NCBI GenBank assembly: GCA_013812985.1
Contig: JACCSN010000639.1
Location: 1 to 7,634, forward strand
Source: Hyphomicrobiales bacterium
GTDB lineage: Bacteria > Pseudomonadota > Alphaproteobacteria > Rhizobiales > Afifellaceae
Direction: 5' to 3'
Length of the DNA stretch: 7,634 bases
Shown here: positions 1 through 7,273 of the stretch, piece by piece
Layout: each line of letters starts with the position of its first letter
Numbering within the stretch: position 1 is the stretch's first letter
Program-made: the position numbers and the translations under genes
Notes under the pieces: model-generated
What the model was told of the DNA's origin: nothing
The model's input: the letters and a program-made list of their open reading frames with translations, nothing else
Databases searched by the model: none

Positions 1-18
1 GTCGAAACTCGCGATCAT
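1..18 (-). CDS. 5' end of an unidentified gene downstream of ispDF (partial)
   Basis: An ATG at 18-16 overlaps the ispDF stop codon (17-15) in an ATGA arrangement, and the frame stays open to the window edge, reading M-I-A-S-F-D. This 4-base overlap is the usual signature of a translationally coupled next gene. Six codons are too few for any identification. In many alphaproteobacteria the gene after ispDF encodes a CinA-family (nicotinamide-nucleotide amidase-like) protein or a phosphatidylglycerophosphatase A, so either is a reasonable guess from context. Nothing in the visible residues decides it, and the overlap could be chance. Confidence 0.35.
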
Positions 19-1208
19 TCTTCCGTCGGCAGCGCCACGGTGGCGGAAGCCAGCGCGGCGATGCCTTCACCGCGGCCGGTGAAGCCGAGCCGCTCGCTCG
101 TTGTCGCCTTGACGCTCACCCGCCCGACCGTCACCTGAGCGATATCCGCGATCGCTTGGCGCATGCGCTCGCGATACGGCCCGATCTTCGGCCGCTCGCA
201 AATAAGGGTCACGTCGAGATGGAGGATGCGGCCGCTTCTCTCGCGCACACGGCGCGCCGCATCCGCCAGGAAGCGGTCGGAAGACGCCCCCTTCCACTTT
301 GGATCCGATGGCGGAAAGTGCTGGCCGATGTCGCCGTCGCCGATCGTGCCGAGCAGCGCGTCGGTCAGCGCATGCAGCCCGACATCGGCGTCGGAATGGC
401 CGAGGAGCCCAAGCTCGTGCGGCGCCTCGATGCCGCAGAGCCAGACGGATGCGCCCGGCCCGAAGGCGTGCACATCGAAGCCTTGCGCGGTGCGCGTCTC
501 GACAGCTGTCGCGATCATCCGTTCAGCCGCGCGGAAATCCTCGGGCGTGGTCAGCTTCATGTTCTCCCGCTCGCCCTCGACAACGCGGACGGCGAGACCG
601 GCGAGGGCCGCCACGGCCGCGTCGTCGGTGAGGTCGCTCCGTCCGGCGGCCGCCGCCTTTCGATGAGCTTCCAGCAGAGGCCCGAACGGAAAGCCCTGCG
701 GCGTCTGCGCGGTGACCAGGTCGATGCGCGACACCGTGTCAACAATCTCGCCCGCCTCAAACTTCTTCAAGGTTTCCGCGACCGGTAGAACCGGAATGGC
801 GCCCGCTCCGTCCGCGCACGCCGCGATCACCCGACTGATCACCGCTGCCGACACGAAAGGGCGCGCGGCGTCATGCACCAGGACGAGCCGCGGTGGCCGA
901 GCCGCAAGCGCCTCAAGTCCGTTACGCACGGATTCCTGGCGCGTGGCGCCACCCGTGGTGGGCGACAACATTCTGGGCAAACCACGGACAGCTTCTTCAT
1001 ACAGCTGCTTGTCATCCGTGCCGATCACCACCTGGATAGCGCCGATTTCGCGCTGCGACAAAAGCGCCTCGATCGTGCGCCGGAGGACCGGGACGCCACC
1101 GAGCTTCGCATATTGCTTCGGCAGCGCCTGGCCGGCGCGGTGCCCCCGGCCTCCTGCCACCACGACCGCGGCAGTCGCGACAGCAGGGTCGCTCATATCG
1201 TCTGACAT
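15..1208 (-). CDS. ispDF: Bifunctional IspD/IspF enzyme of the MEP isoprenoid pathway
   Basis: This cytosolic fusion enzyme (397 aa) supplies two steps of the MEP pathway to IPP and DMAPP. The IspD half (about 10-230) makes CDP-methylerythritol from MEP and CTP. The IspF half (about 240-395) cyclises the IspE product to MEcPP with release of CMP. IspD signs are the glycine-rich CTP loop at 18-24, R24 and K31 (PKQY), GGATRQESVRNGL at 87-99, VHDAARP at 111-117, and K218 before TTPEDF. IspF signs are metal ligands D245 and H247 (GFDVHAFG), HSDADVGLH at 271-279 with H279, GDIGQHFPP at 291-299, and KATTSERLGFTGRGEG at 367-382. The linker at about 228-240 is short, and the length is normal for the fusion. 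The ATG at 1208 is chosen because AGGAG lies 4 bases upstream; the next ATG (1196) is too far from it. The gene is divergent from dusB. Confidence 0.96.
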   Translation of the reverse strand: MSDDMSDPAVATAAVVVAGGRGHRAGQALPKQYAKLGGVPVLRRTIEALLSQREIGAIQVVIGTDDKQLYEEAVRGLPRMLSPTTGGATRQESVRNGLEALAARPPRLVLVHDAARPFVSAAVISRVIAACADGAGAIPVLPVAETLKKFEAGEIVDTVSRIDLVTAQTPQGFPFGPLLEAHRKAAAAGRSDLTDDAAVAALAGLAVRVVEGERENMKLTTPEDFRAAERMIATAVETRTAQGFDVHAFGPGASVWLCGIEAPHELGLLGHSDADVGLHALTDALLGTIGDGDIGQHFPPSDPKWKGASSDRFLADAARRVRERSGRILHLDVTLICERPKIGPYRERMRQAIADIAQVTVGRVSVKATTSERLGFTGRGEGIAALASATVALPTEE

Positions 1209-1212
1209 GACA

Positions 1213-1217
1213 CTCCT
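1213..1217 (-). promoter_or_regulatory. Ribosome binding site of ispDF
   Basis: On the minus strand AGGAG ends 4 bases before the ATG at 1208. It is the clearest Shine-Dalgarno sequence in the window and favours this ATG over the in-frame ATG four codons later. Confidence 0.7.
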
Positions 1218-1266
1218 GACAGATGGGCAGGCGCTCTTAGCACAGGTGATTTGCAGCCGTCGCCTC

Positions 1267-1294
1267 TTGCGTGTCCGCTTTGATTGTCTATTCT
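1267..1294 (+). promoter_or_regulatory. Candidate promoter for the dusB-ntrBC operon
   Basis: The ispDF-dusB gap is noticeably more AT-rich than the flanking coding DNA. TTGCGT (1267-1272), 16 bases, then TATTCT (1289-1294) makes a weak -35/-10-like pair on the plus strand. It would start transcription near 1300, about 20 bases before the TTG proposed as the dusB start. It matches the sigma-70-type consensus at only 3 of 6 and 4 of 6 positions, so it is tentative. No convincing counterpart for ispDF is visible on the other strand. Confidence 0.25.
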
Positions 1295-1321
1295 GCGAGC
1301 AAATTGCCTGGTGCCGAAATA

Positions 1322-2338
1322 TTGAGCAACACTTTCGCGCAGCCGCCAGCCGCTCTGCGGATCGGACCCCTTTCAGTCCGCAACCGCGCGTTCCTGGCGC
1401 CGATGTCGGGCGTCACTGATCTGCCATTCCGGCGGCTGGCAAGCCGCTACGGCGCGGGTCTTGTCGTGTCGGAGATGGTGGCCTGCGAGAGTGCGACCCT
1501 TGGGTCGGAGGAAGCGCGCCTCCGGGCGGAGGGCGAGGGGCTTGACCTCCATGTCGTTCAGCTCGCCGGCCGCGAACCGTCCGCGTTCGTCGAAGGCGTC
1601 CGCATCGCGGAGGCCGCGGGAGCACATATCATCGACATCAATATGGGTTGCCCGGCCAAGCGCGTGACCAACGGCTATGCCGGTTCCGCGCTCATGCGCG
1701 AGGTGGAGCTTGCGGTCGGGATCATCGAGGCGACGGTCAAATCGGCGCGCGTGCCGGTCACGCTCAAGATGCGGCTCGGCTGGGACGGAGATAATTTGAA
1801 CGCCCCGGAACTTGCCCTTCGGGCCGAGCAGGCCGGCGTTCAGCTCGTCACGATCCATGGCCGGACGCGGTGCCAGTTCTACAAGGGCTCGGCCGACTGG
1901 GGCGCCATTCGCCGGGTCAAGGACGCCGTCTCGATCCCAGTGGTGGCAAATGGCGACCTCACCCATCCACAGGACGCGCCGGCCATGCTGGCGGCGTCTG
2001 GCGCCGATGCGGTGATGATCGGGCGCGGCGCCTACGGTCAGCCCTGGCTGGTGGGACAGATCGGGGCGCTTCTGGAAGGTAAGGATGCTCCATCCGCGCC
2101 CGCCGGCGCGGCGTTGCTGGAGCATGTTCGCGAGCATTACGAGATGATGCTGGCCCATTACGGCCTTGGTTTCGGCGTCCGGATCGCACGAAAACACCTG
2201 GGCTGGTATCTGGAGCGCTTCGCCGCGTCAGCCCCCGCGGGCCTTCGCCGGGCGCTGCTCACAAGCGAGGATCCGAAGCTCGTGGGTCGGCTCGTCCGCG
2301 CGGCCTTCGGTGAATGCACCGAAGCGATGGCGGCATGA
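1322..2338 (+). CDS. dusB: tRNA-dihydrouridine synthase, DusB/NifR3 family
   Basis: This FMN-dependent enzyme reduces uridine to dihydrouridine in the D-loop of tRNAs using NAD(P)H; the family is also called NifR3. Counted from an in-frame GTG at 1271, the signatures are [16 protein letters not shown] (41-56), SEMV (67-70), the catalytic cysteine C127 in [18 protein letters not shown] (135-142), KMRLGWD (166-172), HGRTR (196-200), NGD (227-229) and the FMN phosphate loop GRGAYGQPW (251-259). The start is uncertain because no ATG precedes the conserved core. The GTG at 1271 gives 355 aa, but its first 17 codons have poor GC at third positions and do not resemble the family. The TTG at 1322 gives 338 aa, nearer the usual 320-340, and is preferred here. 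Neither start has a strong ribosome site. The stop overlaps the ntrB ATG. Placement before ntrBC is typical of alphaproteobacteria and probably reflects shared transcription. Confidence 0.93.
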   Translation: MSNTFAQPPAALRIGPLSVRNRAFLAPMSGVTDLPFRRLASRYGAGLVVSEMVACESATLGSEEARLRAEGEGLDLHVVQLAGREPSAFVEGVRIAEAAGAHIIDINMGCPAKRVTNGYAGSALMREVELAVGIIEATVKSARVPVTLKMRLGWDGDNLNAPELALRAEQAGVQLVTIHGRTRCQFYKGSADWGAIRRVKDAVSIPVVANGDLTHPQDAPAMLAASGADAVMIGRGAYGQPWLVGQIGALLEGKDAPSAPAGAALLEHVREHYEMMLAHYGLGFGVRIARKHLGWYLERFAASAPAGLRRALLTSEDPKLVGRLVRAAFGECTEAMAA

Positions 2339-3459
2339 ATGCCCCGCAACCGGCGTTTGACGGCCTCGCCATTGCCGTCCTCAATTCGATCCCGCATCCG
2401 ATCGTCACGATCCGGCCGGACGGCCGGATCGGCGGCGCCAACCAGGCGGCGGAAAGCTTCTTCCAGAACTCGGCCGCGGTTCTCGCCCGGCACGAGCTGG
2501 ATCACTTCGTGCCGTTCGGCAGCCCGCTGTTCAGCCTGGTCGAGCAGGTGCGGGCGAGGAGCGCGACCGTGACGGAATACCGGGTCGATATCTCCTCGCC
2601 GCGGCTTGGTTCGGAACGGGTCGTCGACATCTATGCGTCGCCGGTCCCCGAGCGGCCCGGCCACGTCACGCTGATGCTGCTGCCGCGCTCGGTCACCGAA
2701 AAGATCGACCGCCAGCTGACCCATCGCGGCGCCGCCCGCACCGTCAGCGGGCTCGCCTCGATGCTGGCGCATGAGATCAAGAACCCGCTTTCCGGCATCC
2801 GCGGCGCCGCCCAGCTTCTGGAAACGGACGCCGATGAGGACGGCCGCGCCTTGACGCGGCTGATCTGCGATGAGGCGGACCGGATCGTCGGCCTGGTCGA
2901 CCGCATGGAGACCTTCGCCGACGATCGCCCGACCGATCGCCATCCCGTCAACATCCACGCCGTGCTGGAGCGGGTGAAGGTCGTCGCCCGAAACGGTTTT
3001 GCCCGCCATATCCGGCTTCTGGAGGACTATGATCCCTCGTTGCCCCCGGTGCACGGCAACCGCGATCAGCTGATCCAAGCCTTCCTCAATCTGGTGAAGA
3101 ACGCCGCCGAGGCGATCGGCGGCGGCAATGACGGCGAGATCACGTTCCGCACGGCGTTCCGGCCGGGCGTCCGGCTTTCCATGCCCGGCAGCCGGAGCAA
3201 GGTCAGCCTGCCGCTGGAATTCACCGTGATCGACAACGGCCCCGGCGTGCCGGAGGATATGCTGCCCTACATCTTCGACCCCTTCGTCACGTCCAAGGCG
3301 AGCGGCACCGGGCTCGGCCTGGCCTTGGTCGCCAAGATCATCGGCGACCACGGCGGCATGATCGCCTGCGAATCGCAACCGCGGCGGACTGCTTTCCGCA
3401 TCCTGATGCCGGCGCACACCGGCCGTCGTCCTGACGAAGAGATCGAGGCCGCACCATGA
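2335..3459 (+). CDS. ntrB: Nitrogen regulation sensor histidine kinase NtrB (GlnL)
   Basis: This cytosolic kinase/phosphatase (374 aa) sets NtrC phosphorylation in response to PII proteins, which report nitrogen status. No membrane segment is seen. An N-terminal PAS domain spans about 10-115. The HisKA domain follows, with phospho-accepting H146 in [20 protein letters not shown]. The ATPase domain has the N box [10 protein letters not shown] (252-261), G1 DNGPG (300-304), an F box at FDPF, and G2 SGTGLGLAL (323-331). A segment of about 20 residues between the N and G1 boxes (about 272-293, with [11 protein letters not shown]) is, from family knowledge, usual in alphaproteobacterial NtrB. The ATG at 2335 overlaps the dusB stop by 4 bases and is preferred to the in-frame ATG at 2314, which would lie inside dusB. 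The gene in turn overlaps ntrC by 4 bases, fitting coupled synthesis of kinase and regulator. Confidence 0.96.
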   Translation: MNAPQPAFDGLAIAVLNSIPHPIVTIRPDGRIGGANQAAESFFQNSAAVLARHELDHFVPFGSPLFSLVEQVRARSATVTEYRVDISSPRLGSERVVDIYASPVPERPGHVTLMLLPRSVTEKIDRQLTHRGAARTVSGLASMLAHEIKNPLSGIRGAAQLLETDADEDGRALTRLICDEADRIVGLVDRMETFADDRPTDRHPVNIHAVLERVKVVARNGFARHIRLLEDYDPSLPPVHGNRDQLIQAFLNLVKNAAEAIGGGNDGEITFRTAFRPGVRLSMPGSRSKVSLPLEFTVIDNGPGVPEDMLPYIFDPFVTSKASGTGLGLALVAKIIGDHGGMIACESQPRRTAFRILMPAHTGRRPDEEIEAAP

Positions 3460-4895
3460 AGTCCGGCAGGATACTGGTCGCCGACGACGACGCCGCGATC
3501 CGCACCGTGCTCAACCAGGCGCTCTCGCGCGCCGGGCACACCGTCCGCCTCACCTCCAACGCCGCCACGCTATGGCGCTGGGTGGCCGAAGGCGAGGGGG
3601 ATGTCGTCGTCACCGACGTGGTCATGCCGGACGGCAACGCCTTCGATCTCCTGCCGCGCATCAAGCGCACGCGGCCGGACCTGCCGGTCGTGGTCATGAG
3701 CGCGCAGAACACGTTCCTGACGGCGATAAGGGCGTCCGAGAAAGGCGCGTTCGACTACCTGCCGAAACCCTTCGACCTTAAGGAGCTGATCGCCGTGGTG
3801 GCCAGGGCGCTGGCCGAGCCGCGCGGCCCGCGCCGCAGCGAATCGGCGGAGGAGGGGGGCGACGCCCTCCCGCTGATCGGCCGCTCTCCGGCCATGCAGG
3901 ACATCTACCGGATGCTCGCCCGGCTCATGCAGACGGATCTGACCGTCATGATCTCCGGCGAATCCGGCACCGGCAAGGAGCTCGTCGCGCGCGCGCTCCA
4001 CGACTATGGCAAGCGCCGGAAAGGGCCCTTCGTCGCGGTGAACATGGCGGCGATCCCGCGTGATCTCATCGAGTCCGAGCTGTTCGGGCACGAGCGCGGC
4101 GCCTTTACCGGCGCCCAGACGCGCTCCGCGGGACGCTTCGAGCAGGCTGAAGGCGGGACGCTCTTCCTCGATGAGATCGGCGACATGCCGATGGAGGCGC
4201 AGACGCGGCTGCTGCGCGTTCTGCAGCAAGGCGAATACACCACGGTCGGCGGCCGCACACCGATCCGCTCCGATGTCAGGATCATCGCCGCGACCAACAA
4301 GGATCTGCGTCAGCTGATCCGCCAGGGCCTGTTTCGCGAAGACCTGTTCTTCCGCCTCAACGTGGTCCCCATCCGCCTGCCGCCCCTGCGGGAACGCGCC
4401 GACGACATCCCCGATCTCGTTCGGCACTTCCTCGCGGTCGCCGAACGGGAAGGCTTGCCGGCCAAGTCGATCGAGCCCGACGCGATCGAGGCCATGCAGC
4501 TTTATCGCTGGCCCGGCAATGTCCGCGAGCTCGAGAACCTCATACGGCGATTGACCGCGCTTTATCCACAGGAACGCATCACTGCGGAAATCGTGCAGAA
4601 CGAGATCGGGCCTGCGGCGGAGGTCGACACGTCGCTGCCGGCGGGCCGCGACGATATCAGCGGGGCGATGGAGCGGCACCTTGCCGGCTATTTCGGCGCT
4701 TACGGGTCGGAGCTGCCGCCGCCTGGCCTCTATCAGCGCGTGCTCAGGGAGGTTGAGACCCCGGTCATCAGCGCCGCCCTCAGCGCCACGCGCGGCAACC
4801 AGATCAAGGCGGCCGAGCTGCTCGGCATGAACAGGAACACGCTCAGAAAGAAGATTCGCGAGCTCGACATCCTCATCATGCGGCGGAGCGCCTGA
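3456..4895 (+). CDS. ntrC: Nitrogen regulation response regulator NtrC (GlnG), sigma-54 activator
   Basis: This bacterial enhancer-binding protein (479 aa) is phosphorylated by NtrB and drives sigma-54 promoters such as glnA, glnK/amtB and other nitrogen assimilation genes. The receiver domain (about 4-118) has acidic D10-D12, phospho-acceptor D54 ([10 protein letters not shown]), S82 and K104 (LPKPF). The AAA+ domain (about 138-368) has Walker A GESGTGKE (168-175), the sigma-54 contact loop GAFTGA (215-220), Walker [11 protein letters not shown] (234-243), arginine-finger region [11 protein letters not shown] (293-303), LPPLRER (308-314) and WPGNVREL (352-359). The C-terminal Fis-type helix-turn-helix (about 440-475) includes [20 protein letters not shown]. 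All key residues are intact, so it should be a true sigma-54 activator. The ATG overlaps the ntrB stop (ATGA), and length is normal for the family. Confidence 0.97.
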   Translation: MKSGRILVADDDAAIRTVLNQALSRAGHTVRLTSNAATLWRWVAEGEGDVVVTDVVMPDGNAFDLLPRIKRTRPDLPVVVMSAQNTFLTAIRASEKGAFDYLPKPFDLKELIAVVARALAEPRGPRRSESAEEGGDALPLIGRSPAMQDIYRMLARLMQTDLTVMISGESGTGKELVARALHDYGKRRKGPFVAVNMAAIPRDLIESELFGHERGAFTGAQTRSAGRFEQAEGGTLFLDEIGDMPMEAQTRLLRVLQQGEYTTVGGRTPIRSDVRIIAATNKDLRQLIRQGLFREDLFFRLNVVPIRLPPLRERADDIPDLVRHFLAVAEREGLPAKSIEPDAIEAMQLYRWPGNVRELENLIRRLTALYPQERITAEIVQNEIGPAAEVDTSLPAGRDDISGAMERHLAGYFGAYGSELPPPGLYQRVLREVETPVISAALSATRGNQIKAAELLGMNRNTLRKKIRELDILIMRRSA

Positions 4896-4996
4896 CCGAG
4901 TTGATGCTTTTGCCGTAATTGTGTCATATTGGTCACGCCTGTTGCGCCCTGGCATCGTCAGCCGCTAAAGAGAACCGGGCGTCCGGGTCGGATATC
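4896..4996 (+). promoter_or_regulatory. ntrC-ntrY intergenic region with candidate ntrYX promoter
   Basis: This 101-base gap is the only sizeable gap between genes on the plus strand after dusB begins. Its first third is AT-rich for this genome. TTGATG (4901-4906), 17 bases, then TCATAT (4924-4929) could be a -35/-10 pair. Just after it, TTGGTCACG-CCTG-TTGCG (4929-4946) resembles a sigma-54 site, but the GG and GC elements are 11 bases apart instead of the required 10. No hairpin plus T-run is visible, so read-through from ntrC is likely and ntrYX may have both operon and private transcription. All of this is by eye. Confidence 0.35.
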
Positions 4997-7270
4997 ATGA
5001 GCGTTGCCGCAACCAGCGGACCTGATCCCAGTCCCGTCGAGACGCCGATCGGCGACCGCGCACGCATATCCCGCTTCGTGGGTCTTTTCGTCGTCGTTCT
5101 GGCGCTCGCGACCTCGTTCACATCATTCCTGGTGCTGACGGGGCAGACCTCGATTCAGCCGTCGCAGCAGGTCGTGCGGACGGCGGGGATCGTCAATGGC
5201 GGCCTTGTTCTTCTTCTGATCGGGATCGTCGCCTACGAGGCGAGCGGCCTTTGGCTGGCTCGGCGGCGGGGCAGGGCGGCGGCGCGCCTGCATGTGCGCA
5301 TCGTGCTGCTTTTCTCCTTCATCGCGGCGCTGCCGGCGATCCTCATGGCGCTGATTGCTTCGATCACCCTCGACAAGGGCCTGGACCGCTGGTTTTCCGA
5401 GCGCACGGAAGCGATCATCGACACGTCGCGCGCCGTTGCCCAGGCCTATGTGCAGGAGCACAGCCGGATGCTGGCGATAGACCTGATCGCCATTGCCGGA
5501 GAGTTCAATCGGGTATCGCCCGACGTCGACGCGAATGCGGCGGCGATCGAATCCTACCTTGGCAACCAGGCGCAGCTTCGCGGGCTCTCCGGCGTTCAGC
5601 TCATCCGGCCCGACAAGAGCGTGATCGTCGCCGGAAAGACGAAGACCAACCTGAAGGTGCCGCCGCCGCCGGACGCGATCTTCGCCGAAGCAGCGAGCGG
5701 CAAGCCCTCGCTGATCGCCCCCGGCACGACCAATCTGGTGGGCGGGGTCATCAAGCTTAGCGGGCTCCCGGACATCTACCTCTATTTGGCGCGGCCGATC
5801 GATTCCCGGGTGACGCGCTATTTGCGGCTGACGGCGGAAAACGCCGAAGAATATGAGCGGCTTCAGGAGAACCGCTTCGGCGTGCAGGTCGCCTTCGCCA
5901 TCCTCTTCGTCGGCGTGGCGCTGGTGGTGCTCCTATCCGCCATCTGGATCGGACTCGGCTTCGCCAGGAGCCTGGTTTCACCCATCCGCCGGCTGATCGG
6001 CGCCGCCCAGGAAGTCTCGGCCGGCAATCTCGACGTGCACGTTCCGGCGCGCGGCTCGGCCGGCGACATCAGTTCGCTCGCCGCGACATTCAACACGATG
6101 ACGAGCCAGCTGCGGTCGCAACGCGCCGAGCTTCTGGCCGTGCACGACAAGATCGACGAGCGGCGGCGCTTCACCGAAGCCGTGCTGTCGGGGGTCTCGG
6201 CGGGGGTGATCGGTCTCGACGAGAGCGCCCGGGTGACGCTGGTCAACCGCTCGGCGCTCGCCGCGCTCGGCATGTCCGAAGACGCGCTGGTCGGACGTCG
6301 GCTGGCGGACGTGATCCCCGCATTTGAGGACGTTGTGGAGGAAGCGCGGCAGCGCATTCGCGGACCTGCGCATGCGCAAATCGAGCTTCTGCGAAATGCG
6401 GAGCAGCGCACCTTCAACGTTCAGGTGACCCAGGAGCGCATCGGCGGCAGGATCGAGGGTCTGGTCGTCACGCTTGACGACATCACCGACCTGATGGCGG
6501 CGCAGCGCCGGTCCGCCTGGGCGGATGTGGCCCGCCGCATCGCCCACGAAATCAAGAACCCGCTGACCCCTATCCAGCTCTCGGCGGAGCGGCTGAAGCG
6601 CCGCTTCGGTTCCCGGGTCGAACCCGAGGACCGCAAGGTGTTCGACCAGTGCACCGACACCATCGTCCGGCAGGTCGGCGATATCCGCCGGATGGTCGAC
6701 GAATTCTCCGGTTTCGCCCGCATGCCGAAGCCGATCATGGAGGACCGCGACCTTCGCGAAGTGGTCCGCGAGGCCGTGTTCCTTCAGGAGGTCGGCAACC
6801 CCAACATCCGCTTCCAGCTGGATTTGCCCGAAATGCCTGTCGTGGCGCGGGTCGACCATAGGCTGGTCACTCAGGCGCTGACCAACGTGGTGAAGAACGC
6901 CACCGAGGCGATCGAGGCGACGGGCGAGCCGGGCAGCGCGCCGGGGCTGATCGTGGTCCGGGTGGCCGAATCGCCGGGCGAGGCCGCCATCGAGGTGGAG
7001 GATAACGGCAAGGGGCTGCCCTCGGAGGATCGAGAGAAGCTCCTGGAGCCCTATATGACGACCAGGGAAAAAGGCACCGGGCTCGGCCTGGCGATCGTCC
7101 GCAAGATCATGGAGGAGCACGGCGGCTCCATCGCCTTGCTGGACGCCAGATCGGTCGGTGGGGGGGGCAGGGGGGCGCTCGTCCGGCTCGTCTTTTCGAA
7201 GCAGCCCGCCCCCCAAGCCTTGAGCGGCGCAGAAGCGGCGCCCGGCGTGGCGATGATGGAGACGGTATAA
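4997..7270 (+). CDS. ntrY: Membrane-bound sensor histidine kinase NtrY
   Basis: NtrY (757 aa) is the inner-membrane kinase that pairs with NtrX and is linked to nitrogen metabolism and, in several alphaproteobacteria, redox and envelope control. Hydrophobic segments lie near 25-48, 63-80, 102-122 and 297-320, and the long region between the third and fourth (about 123-296) is probably a periplasmic sensor domain. Then come HAMP (about 321-375), PAS (about 390-500) and HisKA with H517 in [24 protein letters not shown]. The ATPase domain has the N box NVVKNATEAIE (630-640), G1 DNGKG (669-673) and G2 KGTGLGLAI (692-700). The ATG at 4997 is chosen. The frame is open back to a TTG at 4919, but that extension overlaps the candidate promoter and looks non-coding. 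The ribosome site is weak (GGTCGGA, 4986-4992). An 8-G tract lies near the 3' end. ntrX follows after 3 bases. Confidence 0.95.
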   Translation: MSVAATSGPDPSPVETPIGDRARISRFVGLFVVVLALATSFTSFLVLTGQTSIQPSQQVVRTAGIVNGGLVLLLIGIVAYEASGLWLARRRGRAAARLHVRIVLLFSFIAALPAILMALIASITLDKGLDRWFSERTEAIIDTSRAVAQAYVQEHSRMLAIDLIAIAGEFNRVSPDVDANAAAIESYLGNQAQLRGLSGVQLIRPDKSVIVAGKTKTNLKVPPPPDAIFAEAASGKPSLIAPGTTNLVGGVIKLSGLPDIYLYLARPIDSRVTRYLRLTAENAEEYERLQENRFGVQVAFAILFVGVALVVLLSAIWIGLGFARSLVSPIRRLIGAAQEVSAGNLDVHVPARGSAGDISSLAATFNTMTSQLRSQRAELLAVHDKIDERRRFTEAVLSGVSAGVIGLDESARVTLVNRSALAALGMSEDALVGRRLADVIPAFEDVVEEARQRIRGPAHAQIELLRNAEQRTFNVQVTQERIGGRIEGLVVTLDDITDLMAAQRRSAWADVARRIAHEIKNPLTPIQLSAERLKRRFGSRVEPEDRKVFDQCTDTIVRQVGDIRRMVDEFSGFARMPKPIMEDRDLREVVREAVFLQEVGNPNIRFQLDLPEMPVVARVDHRLVTQALTNVVKNATEAIEATGEPGSAPGLIVVRVAESPGEAAIEVEDNGKGLPSEDREKLLEPYMTTREKGTGLGLAIVRKIMEEHGGSIALLDARSVGGGGRGALVRLVFSKQPAPQALSGAEAAPGVAMMETV

Positions 7271-7273
7271 GAC

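Noticed and set aside
2314..2334. Earlier in-frame ATG for ntrB at 2314
   Set aside because: It would place seven extra codons inside the dusB 3' end; the ATGA overlap at 2335 is the more usual arrangement and fits NtrB N termini.
3148..3218. Segment between the N and G1 boxes of NtrB, considered as a novel insertion
   Set aside because: From family knowledge this RPGVRLS-containing segment is a normal feature of alphaproteobacterial NtrB.
2158..3417. Long open frame on the minus strand opposite ntrB
   Set aside because: Same cause: a shadow of the GC-rich ntrB reading frame with low-complexity composition.
3570..4955. Long open frame on the minus strand opposite ntrC
   Set aside because: It mirrors ntrC, which has every family motif; the antisense translation is rich in Arg, Asp and His and shows no domain pattern.
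4919..4996. N-terminal extension of NtrY from TTG 4919
   Set aside because: It would add 26 residues that do not resemble NtrY N termini, begins inside a promoter-like sequence, and is less plausible than the ATG at 4997.
6367..6378. Perfect 12-base palindrome TGCGCATGCGCA
   Set aside because: It lies within the ntrY PAS-domain coding region. A related 10-base palindrome occurs inside ispDF (159-168). Such GC-rich palindromes arise by chance in this composition, and no spacing or repeat pattern suggests an operator.
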